A stretch of DNA of 64,000 bases from Palauibacter sp022826685 (GCF_965221685.1 NZ_OZ244907.1); one strand, 5' to 3'; shown: positions 36,001-42,949, counted from the stretch's first letter. Made by a program: numbers and translations. The notes: generated by a model from the sequence alone, not told the origin.

Positions 36001-36789
36001 GGCGACGGCCCCGGCGGCAACATCCTCTCCGAGGGCATGGCCCACTACGCGACGATGCTCCTGCACGAGCAGGTGTACGGCGACCGCTACCGCATGGAGT
36101 TCGGCAAGCGGATCGAATCGCAGTACGGCATGGCCCGCTTCGTGGACTCGGAGCGTCCGCTCGTGAGGACGGACGGGACCCGCCGCGGCGATGGCACTGT
36201 CACCTACGATAAGAGCTCGTGGGTGATGTGGATGCTCCAGCGGGAAATGGGCCGCGAGAACCTGCTCGCCGGCTTGCGCGCCTTCATCGCGAAGTACAAC
36301 GCTGACCCGGACTTCCCGGTTCTCCTGGACATGCTCCCGGTGCTGCGCGGCTTCGCCCCGGACTCGGCGAGATTCGGCTCATTCGTCCACCAGTGGTTCG
36401 AGGACGTCGTCGTGCCGGAATACCGGCTCTCGGGTGTAACGAAGACCTCCGAGCCGGGCGACGCGGCGGAGGCCGGGGCTTCCGGCGTCGGGGAGGCGGG
36501 TGCCGCTGACACGTGGGTCGTGCGCGGAACGATCGAGAACGTGGGTACGAGCTACATGACCGTGGAAGTGGCGGCGACTACGGGCGATCGCTGGTCCGAC
36601 GAGGGGGACGACGCCGAGCGGTCGGTCGTGGCCGAGGGATACCGCGACGCGCGCACGACGGTGGCCCTGGGCCATGGGCAATCGATCGAGTTCGAGATCC
36701 GCGCCCCGTTCGACCCCGACCGGGTTCTGGTCGACCCGGACGTGCTCGTCCTCCAACTGAATCGGGACGCCGCCGTCTTCGACTTCTGA
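33073..36789 (+). CDS. ABC-2 permease fused to M1-family aminopeptidase
   Basis: A 1238-residue membrane protein. Residues 1 to about 290 hold one six-helix ABC-2 permease block; a linker rich in Ala/Thr follows; about 350-630 hold a second permease-like block (FLCFLLLFYTVESLHRERSSRLHEIFGAMPVG). Residues of about 640-1170 form an M1 peptidase domain with the gluzincin zinc motif HEAAHQWW (His963, Glu964, His967) and the third ligand Glu987 in NILSEGMAHYA. The GAMEN substrate motif is replaced by HQMGAQGFPTNISF. The TTG start overlaps the ATPase stop. The arrangement suggests a peptidase tethered to a peptide or lipoprotein exporter; known in other bacteria but uncharacterised. Confidence 0.9.
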   Translation: MNSFARSWEVTRREFRAGFRRPATWVLVVVLAWLALAAASGGFRISTGAGGIGGERAFITSVYTQSMVQGMVMLAVAAWFLSISCGMVVIRDLELQVSELFHSTRLTPREYAWGKFCGAVGVFAVAWLVFLVFLIFFAHFVRDLAGSRLIGPFSAWNYLFPTLLFGVPQMLLFGGVAFFLGTWTRRPIIVFVFPLAATLVTLTFLIDWSPSWLAPEVTRRLMLIDPSGYRWLDETFLTVDRGVAFYNTQPLRPDAGFVISRVVVALLGLGAVAVAARSYARRMLAGGWEPRLLSGLRRRKTRGAATDAPTGTAIDAAPLPTPRRVAATTTLASLGMRTRPLGFWRSAGVIARGEIRDLVVRPGMYLFVPLILFMAFETSVGIGPLDSRLLHTPGEMAEGQYNTLNTFLCFLLLFYTVESLHRERSSRLHEIFGAMPVGTGAVLLGKTLGNSVMASFILLVTLVADAAFLLYERFIGGSPVEFDLFPFVAVWGVVLVPTFIFWTALITALFSLLRSRYAVYGLGVGLVIFTVYRLQVGAGVTWVYNWLGWGVVYWSDMGTFTLHGTPLLLNRLLYLSLVPLLVVLSVKWYGRQDFDAAGIIHRLRPKPLLLGAARLLPLGVPAIVLAAILAVGGARGYQGDAADRWTKAYWRQNSETWRDFRMPSVSRVEVDLDFEPSERSVAVKGEYTFSNHRDHAYDRFPLTTGPWAPITWTLGGEPYEPEDRSNLFIFTPRTPLEPGDTLTVGFEYDFVFMEGMSRGPGEALEFILESGIVLTSFGPNFVPVPGYLSGIGVDGDNSAEPREVPDDFHAGETEPLFGWGGGGFAVRTRITTPEAYTANGVGRLVSSEVAGGRRTVVWETDHPVRLFNVIAGKYAVIEGDGTAIYYHPEHDYNVEEMSAALDAALRYYSEWFHPFPWDLLKISEFPHQMGAQGFPTNISFGEGIGFLTRSDPRSHAAFAVVAHEAAHQWWGSFLMPGDGPGGNILSEGMAHYATMLLHEQVYGDRYRMEFGKRIESQYGMARFVDSERPLVRTDGTRRGDGTVTYDKSSWVMWMLQREMGRENLLAGLRAFIAKYNADPDFPVLLDMLPVLRGFAPDSARFGSFVHQWFEDVVVPEYRLSGVTKTSEPGDAAEAGASGVGEAGAADTWVVRGTIENVGTSYMTVEVAATTGDRWSDEGDDAERSVVAEGYRDARTTVALGHGQSIEFEIRAPFDPDRVLVDPDVLVLQLNRDAAVFDF

Positions 36790-36797
36790 GCCGGCCC

Positions 36798-36921
36798 GTC
36801 CGTTCACGCTGCCGGCGGGCTGCAAGCCGTCAGTTGACAGACGACGCTCTACCGTCGAGCCCTACAGGTTCGAGGACGGCTTTCCCTCTACACCGCCATG
36901 CGGCGGTTCGGAAGCTCCTGA
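36798..36921 (+). pseudogene. Fused remnants of a higB toxin and a hicB antitoxin
   Basis: The first part, up to about 36884, matches the DNA at about 41624-41710 (which encodes the tail of a HigB toxin: RRSTVEP then FEDG). At 36886-36921 it switches to a match with 42306-42342, encoding LYTAMRRFGSS and a stop, the truncated end of the nearby HicB. The intervening higA gene and most of hicB are missing here. This is therefore a deletion derivative of a second copy of the TA locus at 41.6-42.4 kb. Nothing else is seen between 36790 and the next gene. Confidence 0.75.
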
Positions 36922-37005
36922 GCAGGACGCAACTTTCCGTCGTCCTTCGGTTGTCGACCTGTTGTCGAATGAACCGATGCAGGTCAACCAGATGGAGGTC
37001 TGTAC

Positions 37006-37704
37006 GTGCAAGCGGAAATGCAGCAGGTGAAACGGACGATCCGTTGGCTGCAGGGCTACGCCGTCCTGGCCAGCATTGCACTCGTCGTGCTGTTCGTCAG
37101 GAATGGGTCCGCGGAGGAGGATGTCCTGCGGGCGCGAGGGTTGATCATCGAGGACGCGGCCGGCCGTGAACGGATCCTCCTCGGGGCGCCGATTCCCGAG
37201 GCGGTGAACCGCGTTCGCACCGATACGGCTCGACTGCGCGAGTTGTGGGGGGCGCAGCATCCGGACATAGAAGCGTACATGGACTCCTACGAGGAATATA
37301 ACCATGGGACCAACGGGCTGGTGATCCTCAACGAGGACGGTTTTGACCGGCTTGTCCTCGGCGAAGAAACCCCCGACCCACACGTAGGCAAACGTATCGC
37401 GCCGTCCTCAGGTCTGGTGGTCCATGATCGCATCGGATTCGAACGGGGAGGGTTTGGCGTGCTTAGCCGCGAGGACAGCGATTACGTCGCTTTGGGCCTC
37501 GATTCAAGTCGCGGCGAGGCCATTTCCCTGATCGCGTTCGACGCAGGCATGATCGGTGCCTACCTGAACGACGGGGGAGATTTCATGTTTCTCGGTAAGG
37601 GACCTGAGGGCTCCATGCCATACCACGACGAACCGTTCCTTGGTCTGACGTTTTGGCGCGATGGAGAGGTCATTCACGATCTGAATGTCGACGAGGGCAA
37701 CTGA
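37006..37704 (+). CDS. Membrane-anchored repeat protein, paralogue A
   Basis: A 232-residue protein of unrecognised family. One N-terminal membrane helix (LQGYAVLASIALVVLFV) anchors a domain made of recurring short units, hydrophobic strand plus D-x-x-G-x-x-R-x-x-x-G: GLIIEDAAGRERILLGAP, GLVILNEDGFDRLVLG, GLVVHDRIGFERGGFG and a degenerate fourth. Start is GTG with GGAGG eight bases upstream. Two close relatives lie at 37892 and 40199. It is the most divergent of the three, with a distinct C-terminal third. The domain probably faces outside the cytoplasm; function unknown. Confidence 0.8.
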   Translation: MQAEMQQVKRTIRWLQGYAVLASIALVVLFVRNGSAEEDVLRARGLIIEDAAGRERILLGAPIPEAVNRVRTDTARLRELWGAQHPDIEAYMDSYEEYNHGTNGLVILNEDGFDRLVLGEETPDPHVGKRIAPSSGLVVHDRIGFERGGFGVLSREDSDYVALGLDSSRGEAISLIAFDAGMIGAYLNDGGDFMFLGKGPEGSMPYHDEPFLGLTFWRDGEVIHDLNVDEGN

Positions 37705-37891
37705 GTTCGCCGACCCGATCCCAAGAGCCGCTTGCAACTCTCCCCTGACGTTCCGCTGTCGAAAGCGTGTCGGCAGCCTGGGGTCCGGTCCGAGGTCCCC
37801 TCGAGACGGAGCGTCGCGCACCACATCGACTTCTTCCGCCGCGGCGTAGACTCGTCCGTGTTGCCAGATACCATCGTTAAGGAGGATTCAG

Positions 37892-38590
37892 GTGACTACG
37901 GGCGCCGAACGATTGACGCGGACGATTCGTTGGCTCCAGGTCTACGCTGCATTGCTGACTATCGCAGTGGCCGTGCTCTTCGTAAGGAGCGGGACGGCTA
38001 CGGACGGTGTGCTCAGAGCACGGGGGCTGATCATCGAGGACGAGGTCGGGCGCGAGAGGATTCTCATCGGCGCGCCCGTCCCCGAGGCTACCAACCGCGT
38101 ACGGACTGATGAGGCTCGCGTGCGGGAGGTCTGGGCACCCCAGTTTCCCGAGGCCTACATGGATTACTACCAGGACTACAGCCACGACACCAACGGGATG
38201 CTGATCCTCAGCGAGGACGGATTCGATCGCCTCGTCGTCGGGGATCCCACGCCCGATCCGAACATCGGCAGGCGCATCGCGCCGAGTACGGGCATGGTGA
38301 TCAACGACACCGAAGGATTCGAGCGGATGGGGTACGGCGTGAAGCCCATGGACGGCCGCTATCGCGTCAGTCTGGGCCTCGACACGGATCGCATCGAAGA
38401 GGGTCTCATATTGATGCTGGACGATGGTGGCCCACGCGGCGTTCTAGTGGGCACCGCGGGGGACAGGATCTTTCTCGGTAGCGCGCCCGCGGGACACGGG
38501 TGGACCGGCCTTGCAGAGGAATTCCAGGGACTCCTGGTCCGGCGAGATGGCGAGACGGTGTACCAACTGAATCTGGCGGCCGGCAACTGA
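37892..38590 (+). CDS. Membrane-anchored repeat protein, paralogue B
   Basis: A 232-residue paralogue of the genes at 37006 and 40199. N-terminal helix VYAALLTIAVAVLFV, then repeat units GLIIEDEVGRERILIGAP, GMLILSEDGFDRLVVG, GMVINDTEGFERMGYG and LILMLDDGGPRGVLVG. GTG start with AAGGAGG six bases upstream. From the first repeat onward it is nearly identical to paralogue C, while the N-terminal 40 residues differ. No known family recognised. Confidence 0.8.
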   Translation: MTTGAERLTRTIRWLQVYAALLTIAVAVLFVRSGTATDGVLRARGLIIEDEVGRERILIGAPVPEATNRVRTDEARVREVWAPQFPEAYMDYYQDYSHDTNGMLILSEDGFDRLVVGDPTPDPNIGRRIAPSTGMVINDTEGFERMGYGVKPMDGRYRVSLGLDTDRIEEGLILMLDDGGPRGVLVGTAGDRIFLGSAPAGHGWTGLAEEFQGLLVRRDGETVYQLNLAAGN

Positions 38591-38767
38591 CGCGGTCTGA
38601 CTGACCGGCCAAGGCATACCTCGACGACATCCTCGCTGCGGGCGCATCCGTTCACTTCTCCCGCGTCGCACTTGGACTCGAGGACGGATAGCGCAGTCGG
38701 GCAACCCTGATGTTAGTGGAAACGGTCCTATCCGTGGTCGAGTCCAAACTCCACGCGAGGGACTGCA

Positions 38768-40105
38768 ATGAACGCCAGCCAGCCCGCCCGGATCCGCTCG
38801 TTGCTGCTCGTGGTCGCCATGGTCGCGGCCCCCGCTCTCCAGGCTCAGGAAGTGATCGAAATCCCGGCGCGGGACAGTCGGATCGACGTCGAGTTCGAGG
38901 AGGTCTACCGCGTCGGCGTCCTCGAAGGCGAGGACTGGGAGATGTTCGCCCGGGTTGCCAGGGTGGCGTTCGACGCGGCGGGGAATCTGTACGTGTTCGA
39001 CGAGACTCCCGGCTCAACTCGTTCCGGGGAGGTACGGGTCCTGGTGTTCGACGCCGCGGGACGCTTCCTGCGCGAGTTCGGTTCTCCTGGCGGCGGGCCT
39101 GGCGAGTTCAACCGCCCCGTGGACTTCGCGGTGCTCCGGGACGGAACCGTGGTGGTGAGCGACGCCGGCCACAGCGGCTATCAGCTGTTTGACCGTTCCG
39201 GCAGCTTCGAGCGCATGGTCCGAGCCGGCGGCGAGCCCGGCGACCGGCCGGCGTTGGGGCAGAGCCTTCGGGCCGATCCTCGCGGCGACGCCGTCTTCGC
39301 TTTCGCCGGGGGTCGGCTCGGCGTCATGACCCACAGTCTGGTGGAAGGACTCCGCAGCCTCATGGGGGGAGGTTCAACGGTCCAGCCGATGTCGCGCCCG
39401 GTCGTGCGGATTGGACTCGACGGCGAGGCCGTCCGCGCGGACACCGTGGTCACGGGCTGGCTGCCCCTGGGAGGCGATCCGGATGACCGGGTACCGGATG
39501 GCGCCCCCGCCCAGGTGCGAGAAATACTGGGAGGCATGACGGGGCCCACGGTCTTCGAGCCCCCGCTCCTCGTGGGCGTCCTCCCGGATGGCGGCATCGT
39601 TCATTCGGATTCTTCCGCGTACGCATTGAAGGTGACGCCGCCCGGCGCGCGGCAGGTCTCGCGAATCATCCGGCGGCCGTTTGTGCCCGAGCCTGTGACG
39701 CCCGCGATCGAGAGGGAGTACCAACGACGCGCCGCCAACGCCCGCGGGGGACTCGGCGCAGGGCTCAGGATGCTGGAATTCCGCCAGCGAGGGGGCGGAA
39801 ACAGACCGGCGGCGACGACCAACGTCGAGTTGGAAACGACGTACTACCACGAACTCTCGGTGCTCCGCGGTCTCCGTACTACATGGAATAGCCGCATCTG
39901 GGTGCAACGCCGGGGAGACGAGCCGAACAGCGACGGATCCATTGATGTCCTGACGGCCGACGGGGAGTACGTGGGCACCTACGCGACCGGCGCGACGGCG
40001 TTGCCCGACGCCTTCGGTCCGGATGGGATGGCCGCGTTCATCGAGTTCGACGAATTGGACGTGGCCCGCGTGGTCGTGAGGAGGCTGCCGTCCGAGGTTC
40101 GGTGA
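38768..40105 (+). CDS. Secreted six-bladed beta-propeller protein
   Basis: A 445-residue exported protein: signal peptide ending PALQAQ, then propeller blades such as ARVAFDAAGNLYVFDE, VLVFDAAGRFLREFGSPGGGPGEF, VDFAVLRDGTVVVSDAGHSGYQLFD and IWVQRRGDEPNSDGSIDVLTADGEYVGTY. This is the six-bladed NHL-like class common in Gemmatimonadota and Bacteroidota. It lies between paralogues B and C of the membrane repeat protein on the same strand. Ligand unknown. Confidence 0.8.
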   Translation: MNASQPARIRSLLLVVAMVAAPALQAQEVIEIPARDSRIDVEFEEVYRVGVLEGEDWEMFARVARVAFDAAGNLYVFDETPGSTRSGEVRVLVFDAAGRFLREFGSPGGGPGEFNRPVDFAVLRDGTVVVSDAGHSGYQLFDRSGSFERMVRAGGEPGDRPALGQSLRADPRGDAVFAFAGGRLGVMTHSLVEGLRSLMGGGSTVQPMSRPVVRIGLDGEAVRADTVVTGWLPLGGDPDDRVPDGAPAQVREILGGMTGPTVFEPPLLVGVLPDGGIVHSDSSAYALKVTPPGARQVSRIIRRPFVPEPVTPAIEREYQRRAANARGGLGAGLRMLEFRQRGGGNRPAATTNVELETTYYHELSVLRGLRTTWNSRIWVQRRGDEPNSDGSIDVLTADGEYVGTYATGATALPDAFGPDGMAAFIEFDELDVARVVVRRLPSEVR

Positions 40106-40130
40106 CATGTCGACTTGTCCGGCCGGGCCC

Positions 40131-40161
40131 CGCGAGTCCGCATGACATGTACGTCAACCCG
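40131..40161 (+). repeat. Imperfect direct repeat, left copy, flanking paralogue C
   Basis: About 31 bases matching 40922-40953 with a few differences; the last 15 (TGTACGTCAACCCGA) are identical. The two copies flank the paralogue C gene at a spacing of about 790 bp, as expected if this gene arrived by duplication through homologous recombination. Confidence 0.6.
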
Positions 40162-40198
40162 ATGAACCGATGCAGGTCAACCAGATGGAGGTGTCTAC

Positions 40199-40897
40199 GT
40201 GCAAGCGGAAATGCAGCAGGTGATGCGGACGATCCGTTGGCTGCAGGGCTACGCCATCCTGGCCAGCATCGCCCTCGTCGTGCTGTTCGTCAGGAATGGG
40301 GTGGAGGAGGAGGATGTCCTGCGGGCGCGAGGGCTGATCATCGAGGATGAGGTCGGGCGCGAGAGGATTCTCATCGGCGCTCCGGTCCCCGAGGCCGCGA
40401 ACCGCGTTCGGACCGATGACGCTCGCGTGCGGGAGGTCTGGGCACCCCGGTTTCCCGAGGCGTACATGGACTACTACCAGGACTACAGCCACGACACCAA
40501 CGGGATGTTGATCCTCAGCGAGGACGGATTCGATCGCCTCGTCGTCGGGGATCCCACGCCCGATCCGAACATAGGCAGGCGTATCGCGCCGGCTACCGGC
40601 ATGGTGATCAACGACGACCAGGGGTTCGAGCGCTCCGGGTACGGCGTATTGGCCGTGAATGGGGGCTATAACGTCGGTTTGGGCCTCGACACGGATCGTA
40701 TCGCAGAGGGGCTCAGCCTGGTCCTGCAGGATGATGGCCCTCACGGCATTCTGGTCGGCACGCCGGCGGACGGGATCTTTCTTGGCACCGCGCCCGCCGG
40801 ACACGCCTGGACGGGCCTTGAGGAGGAATTTTCGGGGCTGCTGGCCCGGCGAGATGGCGAGATCGTGCACCAACTGAATCTCGCGGCCGGCAATTGA
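40199..40897 (+). CDS. Membrane-anchored repeat protein, paralogue C (A/B mosaic)
   Basis: A 232-residue paralogue. Its first 40 residues (helix LQGYAILASIALVVLFVRNG) and about 40 bp upstream match paralogue A; from GLIIEDEVGRERILIGAP onward, including the C-terminus QLNLAAGN and the first bases after the stop, it matches paralogue B. It is thus a recombinant of the other two. GTG start preceded by GGAGG. Repeat units as in B, with LSLVLQDDGPHGILVG as the fourth. Function unknown. Confidence 0.8.
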   Translation: MQAEMQQVMRTIRWLQGYAILASIALVVLFVRNGVEEEDVLRARGLIIEDEVGRERILIGAPVPEAANRVRTDDARVREVWAPRFPEAYMDYYQDYSHDTNGMLILSEDGFDRLVVGDPTPDPNIGRRIAPATGMVINDDQGFERSGYGVLAVNGGYNVGLGLDTDRIAEGLSLVLQDDGPHGILVGTPADGIFLGTAPAGHAWTGLEEEFSGLLARRDGEIVHQLNLAAGN

Positions 40898-40921
40898 GGC
40901 GGTCTGACTCACCGGCCAGCC

Positions 40922-40953
40922 CGTGAGCCTGCATGATGTTGTACGTCAACCCG
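40922..40953 (+). repeat. Imperfect direct repeat, right copy, flanking paralogue C
   Basis: Right-hand partner of 40131-40161. It lies immediately upstream of the orphan RelB antitoxin gene, so the duplication boundary coincides with the start of the TA-rich segment. Confidence 0.6.
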
Positions 40954-40970
40954 AAACACGGATGCCGCAC

Positions 40971-41231
40971 ATGCCGAACCAGCTCGTCCAGGCCCGCATC
41001 GACACAGCCGTGAAGGAGGGGGCGGCCACGGTGCTGGCGGCCATGGGCCTGACCGCCTCCGACGCCTTGCGCCTCCTTCTGATCAAGGTCGCCCAGGAGA
41101 AAGCGCTGCCGTTCGCGCCGCTGGTTCCCAACGCCGCCACGATTGAAGCGATGAGAGAGGCCCGCCGGGGCGACCTCCGGCAGGCGGCCAGCGTAGAGGA
41201 CCTCTTCAACGATCTGCGCGCGGACGATTGA
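40971..41231 (+). CDS. RelB/DinJ-family antitoxin (orphan)
   Basis: An 86-residue antitoxin: the N-terminal ribbon-helix-helix region (QARIDTAVKEGAATVLAAMGLTASDALRLLL) and the C-terminal toxin-wrapping segment (PFAPLVPNAATIEAMREARRG, VEDLFNDL) match RelB/DinJ proteins. No RelE/YafQ toxin follows; the next gene is on the opposite strand. In-frame ATG codons at 40962 and further upstream are alternatives without a clear ribosome site. Confidence 0.82.
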   Translation: MPNQLVQARIDTAVKEGAATVLAAMGLTASDALRLLLIKVAQEKALPFAPLVPNAATIEAMREARRGDLRQAASVEDLFNDLRADD

Positions 41232-41250
41232 GCGGACCAGGCGCGTCGGC

Positions 41251-41502
41251 TTACTGGTCGTCGGCCCCTTCGAGCTCCGCGAACAGCTCTTCCGCGCTTG
41301 CGAATCGAGCCGTTCCCTGCCTCATCATCTCCTCGCTCTCGGCCATGGCTCTACGGGTCTCAGCGTTCGGCACCTTGAGAGTGCTGCGGGCCGCCTGACG
41401 CGCGGTCGTCGTTTCGCCCTCGACGTCGGTGACGGGGTGCAACTCTCCCCGGTTGAACTTCTCCAGGATCTCCCGTTCTTCCCGGTCCAACTGATCGTTC
41501 AC
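41251..41502 (-). CDS. Antitoxin-like protein with RelB-type C-terminus
   Basis: An 83-residue acidic protein. GTG at 41502 follows AGAGGAGG with good spacing and was preferred over a longer frame. The N-terminal half (LDREEREILEKFNRGEL) looks like the short helix of BrnA/CopG-like antitoxins, whereas the second half (LKVPNAETRRAMAESEEMMR, FASAEELFAELEG) matches the toxin-binding tail of RelB antitoxins, including the one encoded just beside it. It may be a chimera of two antitoxin types. No toxin gene is recognisable upstream. Confidence 0.65.
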   Translation of the reverse strand: MNDQLDREEREILEKFNRGELHPVTDVEGETTTARQAARSTLKVPNAETRRAMAESEEMMRQGTARFASAEELFAELEGADDQ

Positions 41503-41667
41503 GGCGATTGCCTCCTCTGACGTTCCCGCGTCGCGTTCATCCGCATCTCCTTGATCTGGATCGTGATACACCGTGTTGGGCGGTTGTTTCCCCGTAGGCC
41601 AGGCCCCACTTGGACGCCAAACCGTCCGTTCGCGCCGGCGGCAGCCTGCAAGTTGTCACTTGACAGG

Positions 41668-41742
41668 CGACGCTCCACCGTCGAGCCCTTCAGCTTCGAG
41701 GACGGCACGGCGGCCGATGTGGACTACGTGGACTACCACTGA
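41668..41742 (+). pseudogene. 3' remnant of a HigB-type toxin
   Basis: The last 24 codons read RRSTVEPFSFEDG then TAADVDYVDYH and a stop, matching the C-terminus of RelE-superfamily HigB toxins (which end in a DV-x-x-VDYH pattern). It sits 15 bp before the HigA gene, the normal position for HigB, but the upstream two-thirds of the toxin is absent. Confidence 0.75.
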
Positions 41743-41757
41743 AGGGGAGGACCGACC

Positions 41758-42045
41758 ATGGCCATGCACGACCCGCCGCATCCGGGCGGCATCGTGAGGC
41801 GGCAGTGCCTTGAACCGTTGGGTCTGACCGTGACGCGGGCGGCGGAGGGCCTGGGCGTCACTCGGCAGGCGCTTTCGGAGTTGTTGAACGGGCATACCGG
41901 AGTGTCGGTCGAGATGGCGATCCGGCTGTCGAAGGCCTTCGGCTCGACGCCCGAGACGTGGCTGGGGATGCAGATAGCGTACGATCTCTGGCAGGCGCGC
42001 GGTCACGCCCGGGAGATGACGGTGGAACGCTTTGCGGCGATCTGA
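41758..42045 (+). CDS. higA: HigA-family XRE antitoxin
   Basis: A 95-residue antitoxin of the HigA/VapI group: HPGGIVRRQCLEPLGLTVTRAAEGLGVTRQALSELLNG would be the start and HTH (given here only by its key parts HPGGIV and GVTRQALSELLNG), followed by VEMAIRLSKAFGSTPETWLGMQ, diagnostic for HigA. Strong AGGGGAGG precedes the ATG. The toxin gene upstream is reduced to a 3' fragment, so this is an orphaned antitoxin. Confidence 0.9.
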   Translation: MAMHDPPHPGGIVRRQCLEPLGLTVTRAAEGLGVTRQALSELLNGHTGVSVEMAIRLSKAFGSTPETWLGMQIAYDLWQARGHAREMTVERFAAI

Positions 42046-42057
42046 GGAGGATTCCTG

Positions 42058-42342
42058 ATGCGATACGCTTACCCGTGCGAACTGACGCCCGAGAAGAACG
42101 GTGGCTACTCGGTGTCCTTCCCGAATGTGCCGGAGGCGTTGACGTGCGGCGACGACCGGGACGAGGCCCTGGCGATGGCCGAGGACGCTCTGACCGTGGC
42201 GCTCGGCTCGTACATGCGGTGTCGCGAGGACATCCCGGTGCCAGACTCCGTGGCGGACCAGCAGGAGGTGGTCGCGGTTCCGCGGGTGGTTGCGGCGAAG
42301 CTCGCGCTCTACACTGCCATGCGACGGTTCGGAAGCTCCTGA
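42058..42342 (+). CDS. HicB-type antitoxin, truncated before its DNA-binding domain
   Basis: A 94-residue HicB protein: MRYAYPCELTPEKNGGYSVSFPNVPEALTCG is the partial RNase-H-like fold (key motif GGYSVSFPNVPEALTCG), followed by EALAMAEDALTVAL and VVAAKLALYTAMRRFG. Normal members continue into an HTH; here the frame ends at TGA after GSS. The +1 frame immediately resumes with RKLLNLNHLTHRVEG, the second half of an HTH, up to 42380. An internal deletion has therefore removed part of the HTH and shifted the frame. No hicA is present. GAGGAGG precedes the ATG. Confidence 0.85.
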   Translation: MRYAYPCELTPEKNGGYSVSFPNVPEALTCGDDRDEALAMAEDALTVALGSYMRCREDIPVPDSVADQQEVVAVPRVVAAKLALYTAMRRFGSS

Positions 42343-42376
42343 ACCTGAATCACCTCACGCATCGAGTCGAAGGGCC

Positions 42377-42577
42377 ATGAGCATCAAGGCGGAATACCGG
42401 GATGGAGTCTTCGCGCCCCTGCATGAGGTCGAGGAGCCCACGGCCGGAGAGGTCTACGAAGTCTTCTCCGAGGGCGAACTAAAACGGCTCGCGGCGAACC
42501 TTCCGTGGCTGAAAGACTCGGAGCGCAGCTTCGAGTTCTGGGAGAACGAGGAGGATGCCGTCTACGATAGCCTATAG
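42377..42577 (+). CDS. AF2212/DUF104-like antitoxin
   Basis: A 66-residue protein starting MSIKAEYRDGVFAPL, the pattern of the small AF2212-like (DUF104) antitoxin family, which typically precede PIN or MazF-type toxins. The acidic C-terminus (FEFWENEEDAVYDSL) suits toxin binding. Its 3' end overlaps the ATG of a pemK/mazF-like fragment by 23 bases. Confidence 0.75.
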   Translation: MSIKAEYRDGVFAPLHEVEEPTAGEVYEVFSEGELKRLAANLPWLKDSERSFEFWENEEDAVYDSL

Positions 42578-42623
42578 GCGGGACGACATCGTTCTCGTTT
42601 CCTTCCCCTTCACCGATCTCAAG
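42555..42623 (+). pseudogene. 5' fragment of a PemK/MazF-type toxin gene
   Basis: ATG CCG opens YRRDDIVLVSFPFTDLK, the hallmark N-terminus of PemK/MazF endoribonucleases, but similarity ends after about 22 codons; the frame then runs into DNA antisense to the nucleotidyltransferase gene. The toxin body is deleted while its AF2212-like antitoxin is kept. Confidence 0.75.
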
Positions 42624-42634
42624 GTGCCGCTGTT

Positions 42635-42949
42635 TCATGCTCCGCAGTTCCGCGCGAACCACTCGACGCCTTCGTCGCGAATATGCTCCAGCAGCGTTCT
42701 GTCGCGAACCGAGTCGTACAGGATCAGATCGACCGACTGCGCCATCGGAATCTCTTCGACCGCTGCGGCGAGACGCGCCTGGTCCGTCAACGTCAGCCGG
42801 TCACCGAACCGCGCGATGTCCACGTCGGAGGTTGTGGTGTTCGTCCCGGTCGCCCTGGATCCGAACAGGACGGCTCGTTCCACGCGGCCATTGGCCGCGA
42901 TCACGGCGATGATCGCCTCGCGGTGCGCGTCCTTGAGGCCATCCGTCAT
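42635..42949 (-). CDS. MNT-type nucleotidyltransferase antitoxin (MntA-like)
   Basis: A 104-residue minimal nucleotidyltransferase: VLFGSRATG followed by TTSDVDIARFGD gives the GSx10DxD active site, with a third Asp in SVDLILYD. Partner of the HEPN-type protein encoded just upstream; the ATG overlaps that gene's stop (ATGA). In studied HEPN/MNT pairs the nucleotidyltransferase adenylylates and silences the HEPN RNase. Confidence 0.9.
   Translation of the reverse strand: MTDGLKDAHREAIIAVIAANGRVERAVLFGSRATGTNTTTSDVDIARFGDRLTLTDQARLAAAVEEIPMAQSVDLILYDSVRDRTLLEHIRDEGVEWFARNCGA

Noticed and set aside
33019..36066. 1015-codon open frame antisense to the permease-peptidase gene
   Set aside because: Low-complexity Arg/Glu/His composition typical of the antisense of GC-rich coding DNA; the sense frame has full domain content. 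The same applies to long antisense frames at 2450-5089 and 57699-59843.
38630..38700. Third higB-like remnant (text resembling the ...CTCGAGGACGG tail)
   Set aside because: Only about a dozen bases resemble the other copies and no reading-frame similarity extends from it.
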